A stretch of DNA of 64,000 nucleotides from Euborellia annulipes (Eukaryota > Arthropoda > Insecta > Dermaptera > Anisolabididae), in contig JAKCPI010004285.1 of NCBI GenBank assembly GCA_023213315.1, positions 78,606-142,605 on the forward strand, given 5' to 3'. Below are positions 53,637-64,000 of this stretch, piece by piece; position 1 is the first letter of the stretch, and each line of letters starts with the position of its first letter. The notes under the pieces are model-generated. The model was not told the DNA's origin, ran no database searches, and was given only the letters and a program-made list of their open reading frames with translations. The position numbers and the translations under genes are program-made.

Positions 53637-54008
53637 TGGTACTTTACTGATGCACTTACTCAGTTTTTTACGTTTTTCTCAAAATTCGCTGCAACGATTT
53701 TAAAATTCATACACAAATTATTTTTTAGATGCTCTTTAAAATGTAGGCTATGTACTCATTTTGCTCTTGAAATTATTTGAAGCACACTTTAGTCTTGTAC
53801 TTCATAGGAGAGATAGGAGAAATAGTTGCTATGGTAATAAAATATAAATATTTTCCCATGTTTATAAATTTTACATCTTGAATGTTAATATATCGGCGGA
53901 AACTAAATCTAAGTCGACACAAAAAAAGCTGGTGTGACTGAGCACAGAACACAACTTTCGATTACCGAAGGCAGTCAAGAGAAAGTTGTGTTGGCCATCA
54001 CCAAATTT
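53637..54008 (-). mobile_element. T-family element, left part, inverted
   Basis: TTAGATGCTCTTTAAAATGT, ATGGTAATAAAATATAAATA and the degraded left hairpin 53925-54005. Confidence 0.75.
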
Positions 54009-54427
54009 TTATATTGTTAAACATATACTTGGTAAGTAAAAATTTTTCCTTTTTTTTGTTTTTCCTCTTTTGGAATTCTATTTTTGTAAAAAATATATTT
54101 AAAAGAAAAACATGCAAATTCCCCTCTTTAATCTTTCTTGTTAAAATATCAAACGAACTGATGAAAACCGAAGCGCCATTAAAAATTTTATATATGCTAC
54201 AGATATAATGAAGAGAGAAATACAAGAGGAGAAAGGAGAAGAGTCCTTCGTAAGAAATGAAATACGAAACTTTTTAAAATCTTAAAATAGTTGGAAAAAG
54301 CTTCCTCTTAATTTTCTTAATAAGATATACTACGCCTAAACATTCTGTGTCAATTTGCCTGTCTCAGGATGTTTTTTTTATTTTATACAAGAATAAAAAC
54401 CCTCCAAATAAATACGTTAGAATGTAC

Positions 54428-54601
54428 AGTGAAGGTCATTATTTCATTGTTTTTATAAAAGAAAATGAAAATCTTTATTGGAAATTTTCTAGATTTGAAC
54501 CAGGAAAGTTTCCATTAAAAAATATATAATATTTTTTAAAAACAATGAAATAATCACAAGTAGAAAACGCATGGGTGGGACTTAATATTGTCCCTCACTG
54601 T
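54428..54601. mobile_element. Probable second copy of the 53478 element, altered left end
   Basis: The right end TGTCCCTCACTGTA with its 40 inner bases matches 53578-53626. CAGTGAAGGTCATTATTTCA at 54428 may be its left end, but the interior differs. Confidence 0.55.
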
Positions 54602-54807
54602 ACACCTACTCTTACAACGCCGTTCTACAAAACATCAATAGGCAGTTTATTTGATTTAATAAACAATTAGTTATTACCAGGTATTTTCTACTTTACTTGT
54701 TTTTATTTTATTTTGGTTGTAATTAATTTGTCTTATGGGTAGTTGGTCACCTAGGCTAGCCAAATGGTGTCCTTGCCAAGGCCATTTTAAGAAAAAAAAA
54801 AGATTAT

Positions 54808-54890
54808 TAAAAAATCTGGTGTTACAAGAATAGAACAGATCAAAACTTTCAATTACTGAAGGTAAGCGAACAGACACACCATCTTCATCT
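54808..54890. mobile_element. Degraded T-family left hairpin
   Basis: AAAATCTGGTGTTACAAGAA, then CTTTCAATTACTGAAGGTAA and ACACACCATCTT. Confidence 0.55.
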
Positions 54891-56584
54891 TCATTTAATA
54901 TCTTGGTCAATTGATGAAGAATTAATATTTTACAAACTGAGAAATAATTACAAACTTAAAAACAATTAAGAAAAGAAACTAAAATCTTCTTAGAGAATAA
55001 ATAAATACAAACCTTCAAAATTATTTAGATATTTTAATAAAAGTTCTTAATAATAAAGTAAAAAAAAAAAATATTCTTCTAACATGTTATTAGTGAGAAT
55101 TTTAAATATTCAAAGATTCACACTTAAGACGGAAGAAAGAATTAAATAAATAAATAAATAATCTGGTCTTTTTATTAAAGATTCCCTTTTTAATTAAACA
55201 AAAAAAAAAAATTAAGCTTTGTAAGTTAGGGATATATATAGGCTACATATATATGTAGGATCTATATATTTAATTTCAAGTATAATTAAATAGGTCCTTG
55301 AACAACATGAGTAAAACCCTTGAAGTGATTAATTTAATGGTTCAAAATGGATAAAGAATAAAAAGGTAATGATGGAAATTTACGTATTCGTAGCTAGAGA
55401 TTTATAATTCAATGTGCAAATTAATAAAATTTTTTTTTCTCTCTCTCTAAATATTAAAAAGATATTCTTTTTAAAAGCATTTTCTTTTCTTTTCAAGTCA
55501 TTTCGCTTCTTTTCATTAATAATAAACCCCTAATTGAATTAAAGTTGAATTTTAAATATACAATTTTCTCATTTTTAACATTCATTTTAGAAAATCTCCA
55601 TAATAAATTTTCCAAGAGAGAGAAAGAGAAAAAAAATAAGATTTTTTTTTATTTCAATTGTCTGTGGAGTGTTTTGAAAAGTGTTTTGCTAATTGAATTA
55701 TTCATTTCAGATTGGCTTCCTTTTTGCGCCAAAAGTCCACTCTAAAATGCTTTTTTTTTCACTCACTCTCTCTCTCTTTTTTTTTTTTTTTAACGACAAA
55801 AATCCTCTCTAATTTGAATTTATCTTCCCTTTTTTTTTTTACGCTCTCTCTCACTCCCTTTAGAGTCCAGCCACCCTTGCTCATCCTCCAACTGACCATC
55901 AAAACCGCAAATTAACCCTTAAACGTTAAAAACATTCTCACTTTGTTTTTTTTTTTTTTTTTAACCCAAAAAGAACACACACCTCTTAATCTACTAACCT
56001 TTTTAAAAATCTTTTTCAGTCATTAATTTAGTCCTTAAAAAAAAAAATAAAAAAACTTTTCTAAATGAATAAACAAGTGGAAAAAAAAACATGTTTTAAA
56101 TTAAACTACATTAAATGAAGTAAAAAAGAAAAAAAAGGGTAAAAAGTTAAATATATCGGCAGATGATTATTTGATAGCGTTTCTAATTTCATAAGATACA
56201 TCCTCACAGATTGATTTGAGTCAATTTAATGAAATTTTTTAAATTTATTATATAAAGAAAACATATTTCCATTCTCTGATTCTGAAATATTTCTTAACAT
56301 TTATATGATAGATTTTGAAATTTTTAATCGAATGGAATTTTTTTTATTATTCATTTTTAAATTTTCTTTATAGTCCTTGCGGCTGCTGTTGCCATTAGAT
56401 ATAATTATATACATTTATATGTGATAGAATTCTATACAGGTGGCGTTCTACAGTCTTGTCACTCGGAGGTCACCTATTCGAATTTCAGCGCTGATTTGGC
56501 TTTCTTCTTTTATCCTCCCAAATTTTTTTTTTTTTTGAAAATATTGCCTTGAATCATGTAGTAAGGACTTAATTCTTCTCAGAT
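54891..56584. other. AT-rich DNA, nothing recognised
   Basis: Many homopolymer runs and CT-rich stretches (55740-55860). Short frames here are Phe/Lys-rich artefacts. No gene or shared repeat. Confidence 0.4.
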
Positions 56585-56616
56585 GACGTTTCGGTGCTGG
56601 TATGGATCATCTTCAG
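56585..56616 (-). ncRNA. Hammerhead-like core, weak stem II
   Basis: On the minus strand: CTGAAGA, T, GATCC...CACC, GAAAC, GTC. Both boxes are intact but the intervening pairing is weak. No inverted partner nearby. Confidence 0.4.
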
Positions 56617-56949
56617 GATAGTGTATTTAAGTTTAAAGTTTATTTGGTCCCTTTTCTCTTATCCCACCTTTGTCTTGTTTTTTCAATTTTTTTATATAAA
56701 ATACATCGATTTGAATATTTCATCATATAAGATGAACAACTATAGAATCGGAATCAGTAGACAATAAAAAAATCGATTTTTTTGAACTCATTTAGTAAAT
56801 CAGCTCTCCTGAAAATTTAGCCCTGTGAAGATTTGGTACCTTTTCATGTGGGCTGTCCCATATACCCACTATGTCGACACAAAAAAATTCTAAAAGAAAT
56901 AGTTGAATCTCTCTGCTACATTTCTGGCCTTCTCGCTGCTAAGGGCTTA

Positions 56950-57342
56950 AGGTGCGCGTCTCGAAAAGCCGTTAGAAGACGATTGACTACAGAGTTACTC
57001 TGGGCGGCAAGAGATGGCGTTAGTTTTTCCCATAGGGATACAAGGGATTTATTCCATTTCATTTTAAAGATTCCAGCTAATTAATTAAGTGTAAAAATTA
57101 ATTATTCTTTAACACAATGATTACTAATTTAATTATCTGTAAGTTATAGAGCGAATTTTTTTTAAATATCTTTTATTTAATGCGATTAATCTAAAAAAAA
57201 AAATTATTTTTTCGAAAATCAAAAAGGGAGGGCTTCTATAAGTTGTAGATATTTTAAATACCTTTAATTTAAAAAAAATTTGAGGTCGATAGCTTCAAAA
57301 TTGTGGCCGCAATCTCCCAAAATTAGCCCCCCGAGACGCGCC
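56950..57342. mobile_element. Repeat E, copy 2, TTAA-flanked
   Basis: Ends GGTGCGCGTCTCG and CGAGACGCGCC with TTAA on both sides (56946-56949, 57343-57346). It carries the empty SINE-A target near 57151. An 83-codon frame at its left edge is not conserved as protein in copy 1. Confidence 0.85.
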
Positions 57343-57346
57343 TTAA

Positions 57347-58380
57347 ATCGGCCCAGATAGTAGCTATTCTATAATATTATATTTAGCCCCTGAGCTGTAG
57401 CATAGAGATATATGTCTCGCTTCTTGGGCGCCACTTGTCAGACATTCCCTTCCAGTTATAAGCAAAGGAAATTTTGGGTGAATTGAATATTGCACCAATT
57501 AATTTAGAAAAAATAGTTACAAGATGCCAAGAAAAGACCGTAAATAAAAACAAAGAAAGCGAAAAAAATTAAGAAGAAAAAAAGATGCCTTGTGACTGGT
57601 GGCACCATATTTTTTTGTTTAATCATATATTAATTAATATTGAATTGCAAATAATATCCTTTGACTATTCTCGTGTGCAGAATAAACGAGCCGGATTGGC
57701 TCCTGGACTCCAATAACCCGTTTGAATGCAAAAGCTCTAGGAGAGGAGGAGATGGACTCGGATCAGACATGCATTGACCTTCGACATGGCGATGGGCGGC
57801 GACCCATGTTATTTAGGTCAGGATATCCTTGAAGATTCTTTGCAGCCAACTCCAGGTTTGCTAAAGGGATATATGACCAATATTCCATCTAGCTTCTTCT
57901 TCTTGGCTTGTTTCGTCCCCTTTGGCTCCCACGGGACAAGATGTGCTCGGATGGGACGGAACGCCAGATGGGCGACCGGATGGTCAGATAGACAAGATAG
58001 AAAAAAAAAATTCTATCCCCAGGACCAAAGGGGTCATTGAACTTTTCCTTTATGTGTTTATCTAGTAGGTGGAGGTTAATTGCATTCGAAGATTTAATCC
58101 TATCTTTTTATTATTGACATCTTACAAAACAATTTATTGCGCAATTTTAAGAAGAGAAATTACAAAGGAAAGATAAAATGGAGGGTGACTTCCTTGAGAA
58201 TTTATTTGAATGAATAGAAGGAGCGACCGATAATCCGGTAAATCGGTCCTTTTTATTGGCCTAATTCGAAAATGCAACGAAATTCAGATGGATTGGGATG
58301 TCTAAATACAAGTTACTCTCTATTATAGCCTAATTAAAATAAAATCTAATAACTTTTAATACAAAAAAATAAATTTTTGA
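57347..58380. other. Apparently single-copy DNA with one protein-like frame
   Basis: A less AT-rich stretch at 57670-58040 contains an 88-codon frame (57774-58040, starting MTFDMAMGGDPCYLG). I recognise no domain. There is an upstream reverse CCAAT (ATTGG at 57694) but no other promoter sign. Confidence 0.3.
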
Positions 58381-58733
58381 TAAAAAATCTGGTGTGACTG
58401 GTCGCACAGCACACAATTTTCTCTTACCTCCGGTGATAGATATGTTCTGTGCTTAATCACACCAAATTTTTTGTGTCGATATATATTTAGTTTCCGATAG
58501 GACCTACATTAGATAGAATTCATAAACATAGAAAAATATTTCTATTTTGTTACCATAGCAACCATTTCTCCTATCTTTCCTATGAAATCAAGAGTAAAGT
58601 AGTCTTCAGGAAATTTCAATGGCAAAATGAGAATATACATTTTAAAGAGCATCTAAAAAATAATTGATTTTTGAATTTTAATCAAAATCGTTAGAAGGAA
58701 TTTTAAAAAAATCTAAAAAATTGAAAAGACAGA
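58381..58733 (+). mobile_element. T-family element, left part, cut by a SINE-A tail
   Basis: Left hairpin 58381-58477, the TTTTGTTACCATAGCAACCA block and AGAATATACATTTTAAAGAG, then the body stops at SINE-A sequence. Confidence 0.85.
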
Positions 58734-58853
58734 AAATATACCTAGTATATTCAATAACGGTTATCGTATAAAGTCTTATATGGTCTGAGTTGCCGAAAAG
58801 AGTGTGTGTGAATGGGAAAAGTGTGAGTGTTTTTTTATAAAAAAAAAAAAAAA
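58734..58853 (+). mobile_element. SINE-A 3' fragment
   Basis: AACGGTTATCGTATAAAGTC, GAGTTGCCGAAAAGAGTGTG and poly(A). The head is missing. Confidence 0.8.
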
Positions 58854-58967
58854 ACTAAATATATGTCGACACAAAAAATCTGGTGTGACAAGCAAAGAAC
58901 ACAACTTTCGATTACCGATGGTATAAGAAAGTTGAGTGCTGTGCGACCAGTCACACCAGATTTTTAC
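58854..58967. mobile_element. T-family left hairpin, whole palindrome
   Basis: AATCTGGTGTGACAAGCAAA, CAACTTTCGATTACCGATGG, then GCTGTGCGACCAGTCACACC. Confidence 0.85.
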
Positions 58968-59582
58968 TTCGCATATTACACGCTTCAAATCTCCAATTTT
59001 TCATACAATTATTCTTATCAAGTATATGTAATCATACCATTTTTCTCTCAATTATCAAAAATTTTTTTGGCCTACAGTGAGAACCAACGTTCGATTTATG
59101 ACGTCATCTTTTCCAGCATTTTTGAATTATTAAAATTTAATTAAAATGAGAAAAAAAGGAAAAGAGATGGTTCTTATCGTTTTTTTTTTCTTATTCTCGA
59201 AGGAATAAAATAATTTGATTATTCTTTCCGAATGATTCAAATTATTGAATTATTAATTTTTTTTTTATTGGAATGAATATTTAATATATTCATTCAATGA
59301 AAAAATAAATATAAAATTTAAGAGTGATTTTATTTGAAAGAAATCATTATTGAAGGATAAAATAAAAATGAGAATATTCTTGTAAACCAATGATGTTTCA
59401 GTCCACGTTTCGGTTATATTCAGTATTTTATTAATATAAGAGGATTTTCACCACCTACCCTCCCTCCTCATCCATAACTTTTTTCTCTAGGCGATACACT
59501 GCCTCCTGATCATTTTGAACTCATCAGATGTCTCTCCACATTAATGATTCATAATTAAAAACTATTGCTCAGTATGGAATTA
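58968..59582. other. AT-rich DNA, nothing certain
   Basis: A possible very degraded hammerhead GAAACGTG (minus) lies at 59405-59412. No gene recognised. Confidence 0.35.
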
Positions 59583-60130
59583 TTAGAGCCCGGATGTTCA
59601 TGCACAATCAAACCGCAAAATATGCATGCATTAATGCACTATAAAATGACCAAATATGCACAAAAAACAGTAAAAATATGCCCTATCACAAATTAAGTCG
59701 CATTTTATAATATATTTTTATTTTATATCAATGCACAACAATCAATTTTCCTAAAATTTTTTCGTTTAAGGACATGAACGCAGAAAATGATCTTTCTGCA
59801 TCTCAACAAGTAAATGGCGCATATTTTAAAGAAGAAATCAGGGAAAAATTGAGGTTAAAATGTTGATCTTTTACATTTCTACTCTGTAAAGCGCAAACGT
59901 TTGAAAAAACTAAAAATAATTTTTAATTTTTGTCACATAAATTGGACTTTAAAAGCAACTACACAAAAATATTTTCTTTAAAAAAATGTTAAAATATACA
60001 TGTAAAATAAAGTTGTTTTGATTAAAAATTGGCAAAACGGGTTGTGCATTCTTCAAAAAAGAAAAATATGCACATATGCTCGGAATAAATAGGGTTATTT
60101 CGAATCGAATACTCAAGTGATGGTGGATAA
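59583..60130 (-). repeat. Repeat D, copy 4, inverted
   Basis: It begins TAGAGCCCGGATGTTCATGC and runs through ATGCATGCATTAATGCACTA and AAAAGCAACTACACAAAAAT to a TTCGAATCGAATACTC block shared with 22295-22310. Confidence 0.85.
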
Positions 60131-60862
60131 CTGCAAAGTTCCAGGAACGTTTTCAGATTAATACAATAATACAAATAGCAAAAACAATACAGATAGCAAA
60201 AACATTAATAAAATAATACAGATAGCAAACACATTAATACAATAATACAATAATTATTTTAAAAAAATTTATGCCGCAGCACATAAAGTATCTACTATCT
60301 TAAAAATCTTATCTTTAAAATGATCCAAATTTTTCTATTATTTGTGTTCTTGTCTTTTTGACCCTTTTTTTTTAACATATTTTTGTATCATTTTTTATTA
60401 TAATATGAACATATACTCTTTAGTTTTTCCACACCTTGCACATTTTTTTTGGAATGCTTTTGATCTCTAACTGATTATGTTTTTTCCATTTAATATTTTT
60501 TAATTTATATAATTAATTATTGAAAAAAAAAAAAATAATAATAAAACGCTTAGCCAAAATTAAATTGCTAACACCTCCTTTCTTCATTATTTATGTATTT
60601 ACTAAATATAGCCTATATTTTTTATTAATCGATGGTTGCATTTTTTTTAATGGTGGAGAGAATATCGTTTTTTAATTCTTTATCAATTATAAAAAATTAA
60701 AATATATTAGAGGGCTAATTATGAGATAATATTATATTAAAACATAATTTTTTAGAAGACAGGCATAGGCAGACAAGTAAGATTATTAGTTGAGTCTAGG
60801 AAATGTATTGATACCAATCAGACATTCACACACAACAAATGAGAACCAAAATGTCTGCTCTG
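60131..60862. other. AT-rich DNA, nothing recognised
   Basis: Short repeats of AATACAGATAGCAAA-type sequence at 60163-60245 only. Confidence 0.4.
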
Positions 60863-61390
60863 TACATTTGAGAGCAAAAAAATCGACCCACCTACTCTTT
60901 TTATCTAAAACTTCACTTATTTCAGGTTATTCAATTGGAGTAGAAGAGGTATGTATATTTTGTGGAATTTATTACAGTTTGGGGGGGGGGGGGGGGAGGG
61001 GAAATAAATAAATAAAAATTGTATACAAATTGATGTTACAAAATTTACGAACATAAGCAAATTTTGTTATTTTAGATAAAGAATATTTACTTTCTCTACC
61101 CTAAATATGAAATATATAGAATTAGGAATTTATTATTATTTTTATTATTCTGGGAGTTTTATTGAATCCCCCTAGAGCATTCCAATTTGGCTGATATCTC
61201 CATATCTCCATTATAATTTTTTTATTTATTCAAAATTTATCTAAAAATTTGTTGTGTATATTTTAACAAAATTTTTTTTATTATTTAACTGGAATAAATT
61301 TCACAAAATATACCTTTTTTCATAGAACCTGAAATAAGTAAAGTTTTAGAAAACAGTGTAGGTGGCTCGATTTTTTTGCTCTCAAGTGTA
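60863..61390. repeat. 528-bp inverted-repeat element with mixed contents
   Basis: TACATTTGAGAGCAAAAAAA, CCACCTAC, AAAACTTCACTTATTTCAGG and TATGTATATTTTGTGGAATT are mirrored at the right end (arms about 105 bp). Inside are a G-run (60979-60996), a T end fragment (61089-61118) and the tail of a hammerhead foldback (61147-61212). Confidence 0.8.
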
Positions 61391-61859
61391 AATTAGGCTA
61401 AATCAAGACTCGCAACACTTTTAGTGAAATAGCATGTCTCCAAACTCTAATGTCCATTTATATTTCTACTAATCGTCAAATTTTCAGACCGTTTAAAAGT
61501 AACAAAAAGTTAACAAAATCAGATTATAGAATATATTTTTATCTTACGTCACACCAACCGTATCAGCTCCGTCTCCAAAACGAAAGAAGGGCCTGAAAGA
61601 CATCACACAGCGCATCATTTTTTTTTTTGTTCTGAATACAAATCAAAATTTTACAATTAATTTAATGTTTCGCATTTTTTTGTTTTTATTTTAGTCTATT
61701 ATATAAAAAAAGACACAGATCTTGTTTGAATTAATACTTCGCTTATAATTTTATAAGAAAAGAGGTTATACACTAAATAAACACCCCAAGTACGCCTATT
61801 TTTATCTTTGCTACAAGGTTCATTGATGAATGAAGGTTTCCGATTTAATTTAAAATTTG
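61391..61859. other. AT-rich DNA, nothing recognised
   Basis: No repeat or gene seen. Confidence 0.4.
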
Positions 61860-62048
61860 AATTAAAATGATTAAAAATGATAGAGGGATCCACACGCCCG
61901 CACCAGGAACACACATTTTTCTTCTGGTCACCTTCGATCTACTGAGTGTGTCCCTGGTGTGGGCTTCTGTATCCCTGTGTGTCCCTCAAGGTTCACTATG
62001 GAGACCTGCTGCGGGCGTGTAGATCCCTCGGTCATTTTTAATCATTTT
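61860..62048. repeat. Repeat C, copy 3, both termini present
   Basis: AAAATGATTAAAAATGATAG with AGGGATCCACACGCCCG is mirrored at the right end over about 40 bp. Interior TCTGGTCACCTTCGATCTAC as in copy 2. Confidence 0.8.
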
Positions 62049-63397
62049 TACTGGGGAAATTACTGCTCTGTCTTTGTGTTTTATTTTATCTGGACATCGA
62101 TCTTCTGTACCTTCTAAGGATTACATTAAAATTATTTTCATTTTAAAATCTTAAGTTATTGAAAATTTGTTCAGATTTCTTCCATAGGAAAAGATGGAAC
62201 GCAGAGCCTTCTGATTAAAAAATATAATTACACTTTTCACTATTTGAATATTTAGAGGTAGTGTATTATTTATAAAAAAAAAAATTAAAAAAAGGCTTAA
62301 ACATTGTAACCACATGTTCCCCGATGGACATCTGACCACATCCGGTTAAGCTTAACATAAGTGAAATCTTTAGCACCAGTCGGTCGGTATTCAAATTTCC
62401 TTCATGAACTCTTGTTAGATAAAGAACGAATAATCTAAAATCGAACTCTTTGAATTAATTTAAAAAAACATAATTTCCTCTAGTCATTCCCGTTACGTTT
62501 TTGCATAGATATTGACGATTTAATCATGAGGTGGTCATTCCGAAAAAACACCCAAGTGACTGCTTTGTCGATAAACGCCACCCTAACCTGCACGTCATGT
62601 CAAACGACATAAAGGGCAAATCTAAACAACGCAGCTTCCTTCTGTAGCATCACATCCATTAATATAGAATTTCAAAAATTGTATTTTGGCTCTGAAATAA
62701 GGGATGAAGGGGGGGGAGGGATATTAGATTTGCAAGCGGATGTAAGTCGTTACCGTACAGGTTTTGCGAAACCTGCAGCCCATCATCATTACATATAAGA
62801 GACAGGGATGCTGCTGCTGCTGCTGACACCCTTTCTTTTTTAATGGGGGGGATTCTCACCCTTGCGGTCTTAGTTCACACCGTGGAGGACACCCTTTAAA
62901 GAAAGAAAAGGCCAGCTTCTCATGCACGTATTAACATTCTTTTTTTTTTTTTATTCTAAGCTATAAAGCAAACGATGCGAGAATCAACAAAGGCTTAAAG
63001 CTGTTTCGATAAACAAAGGGATTTTTTTTCTTCTCTTTCTCAGTTACCTATTCACCTTAAGAGAAATATGAACGTAATTTTCATTTGAAACATAAATAAG
63101 TATAATTTGATACATAAATAAAGATTGAAATTATAATATATCTACTCGATGTCCCGTTTTGCCCGTTATTTGGTTGAGATTAAGTCTTTTAAGGGCCGGG
63201 GGGCTTCACTTCTAGTCAACTAGCAAATCATCGATATAGTAGACAAGAACACGCTTAACCTTCGAGTTTAAAAAAGAAGAGTTTTTTCATATATAATTAG
63301 CTATTTGAGGTTTAAAGAAAGTTAGCAGCATAATACAATACATTTATAAAAAATATTAAAAATTAAAATTAAAATAAGTAAATATTAAACATGCATT
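62049..63397. other. Mostly unique DNA
   Basis: A (GCT)n tract lies at 62809-62824 and a G-run near 62711. A 66-codon minus frame covers the GCT tract. No domain recognised. Confidence 0.35.
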
Positions 63398-63560
63398 TGG
63401 GCCATTGCACAGTGGTAGAGATTCTGCCTCTTGTGCTAAGAGGCCAAAGGGTTCGCATCCCGTCTCATGCGACAAAATTTATTTCATTTGAATTGGTTAC
63501 CAATCCAATGGCTAAACTAAATGGCCTCCGATGCCGAAAAAGATCTTAAATAAAAATATT
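63398..63560 (+). mobile_element. SINE-B, full length
   Basis: Head CATTGCACAGTGGTAGAGAT, B box GGGTTCGCATCCCG, body ATTTATTTCATTTGAATTGG, tail TGGCCTCCGATGCCGAAAAA and an A-rich end. Confidence 0.92.
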
Positions 63561-63659
63561 AACAATAATTAATTTTTTTAATCCTTTCGGCTACTGATGC
63601 CATTTAGTTGTTTGAATTTATTAAAGAAATGTACTATGTCTGTCTCTTCTTCCTTCATC

Positions 63660-63805
63660 TTTTCAACAGGCGTCAGACCGTGCGACGGGCCGGCCTGTTT
63701 TATTTCTTCCTGTCGCAAAAAGGCATGATAGGTTTGGAGGGAAAAAGAGAGGTTCCGCCGACCCCGCATCACGGGAATAAGGCGAGGACAGAAGAAGAAG
63801 AAGTA
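63660..63805 (+). repeat. Repeat F, copy 3
   Basis: AGACCGTGCGACGGGCCGGC, GGTTTGGAGGGAAAAAGAGA and a CGGGAATAAGGCGA block, ending in (GAA)n at 63792-63803. The opposite orientation to the other copies shows the GAA-rich end may be its tail. Confidence 0.75.
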
Positions 63806-63809
63806 GAAT

Positions 63810-64000
63810 AAATTTAACACAAATCCATATCATTTTAATAAATAATTACAATTTAAATAAATAACAAAGACAAAAATGTCGAAAATTTCTAAAGTTTTAA
63901 AATAATCTTTCCATTTCAGTTTTTCTCTGTCTATTTTATTGGAAATTCTTATAAAAAGAAAATTTTAAATTAATATCCAACAAAATATATCTAGGTTATG
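63810..64000 (-). mobile_element. Partial copy of the 27596 TA-flanked element, cut by the window edge
   Basis: TAAATTTAACACAAATCCAT, GACAAAAATGTCGAAAAT and TAATATCCAACAAAATATAT match 27750-28000 in reverse complement. Confidence 0.8.

Noticed and set aside
54156..54176. CTGATGAAAACCGAAGCGCC as a hammerhead
   Set aside because: It has no room for stem II and lacks the GAAACGTC box, so it is likely chance.
56439..56505. Possible tRNA-like sequence (TATTCGAATTTCAG)
   Set aside because: The match to a B box is weak and no arms pair.
56833..57084. 83-codon frame with a basic, Arg-rich centre
   Set aside because: It lies across the edge of a repeat E element and is not kept open in the sister copy.
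59390..59425. Hammerhead-like GAAACGTG on the minus strand
   Set aside because: Box 1 reads CTGAATA and no stem II can form.

Overview
This window reads as AT-rich non-coding DNA from a metazoan nuclear genome, most likely an arthropod or other invertebrate. It carries poly(A)-tailed tRNA-derived SINEs, small TA-flanked mariner-like elements, hAT-like elements with 8-bp target duplications, hammerhead-ribozyme-like motifs of the kind known from Penelope-like retroelements, a LINE tail, and no compact gene array. The species cannot be named from sequence alone. I found no convincing intact protein-coding gene. The longest open frames lie in GC-rich or repetitive DNA and have no recognisable domains.

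Most of the window is layers of non-autonomous mobile elements. (1) The T family is the commonest, with about 25 copies or fragments. One end is a hairpin built on CTGGTGTGAC/GTCACACCAG and the other a hairpin built on ACTTTCTCT/AGAGAAAGT; the fullest copy is 47911-48916. (2) A group of foldback elements carries small hammerhead-like cores (CTGANGA, short stem, GAAAC, GTC), often as inverted pairs about 0.1-0.3 kb apart: near 3.6-4.0, 20.7, 23.0-23.9, 42.6-42.8, 45.6-45.8 and 52.9-53.0 kb, with single copies elsewhere. (3) hAT-like elements with clear 8-bp duplications lie at 13866-15312, 18869-19124, 19490-20034, 20077-20499, 28760-29013, 36279-36552, 43120-43386, 45357-46231 and 49631-49980. 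(4) There are two tRNA-derived SINE families, A and B. (5) TA-flanked elements lie at 17992-18241, 27596-28125 and 53478-53626, and TTAA-flanked elements at 43431-44074 and 56950-57342. (6) Several other dispersed repeats are labelled C, D, F, G, H and I here.

Protein-derived traces are few. There is a frameshifted 3' end of a non-LTR retrotransposon reverse transcriptase at 33130-33395, a decayed multi-exon frame with a Myb/SANT-like stretch at 5540-6200, and an unrecognised 78-codon frame at 12584-12820. A GC-rich, apparently single-copy island at 33920-34430 has a CCAAT box and a well-placed ATG and may be a promoter or first exon. Another lies at 21200-21720.

Nesting gives relative ages. 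At 45.3-46.4 kb a T element is split by a hAT, which is itself split by a hammerhead-bearing foldback. SINE-A copies are interrupted by, or inserted into, other elements at 20.6-21.0 and 43.6-43.9 kb. The clearest structural oddity is a 922-bp foldback at 15879-16800 with nearly identical arms of about 340 bp. All coordinates of repeat edges are read by eye, and no alignment or database search was run.
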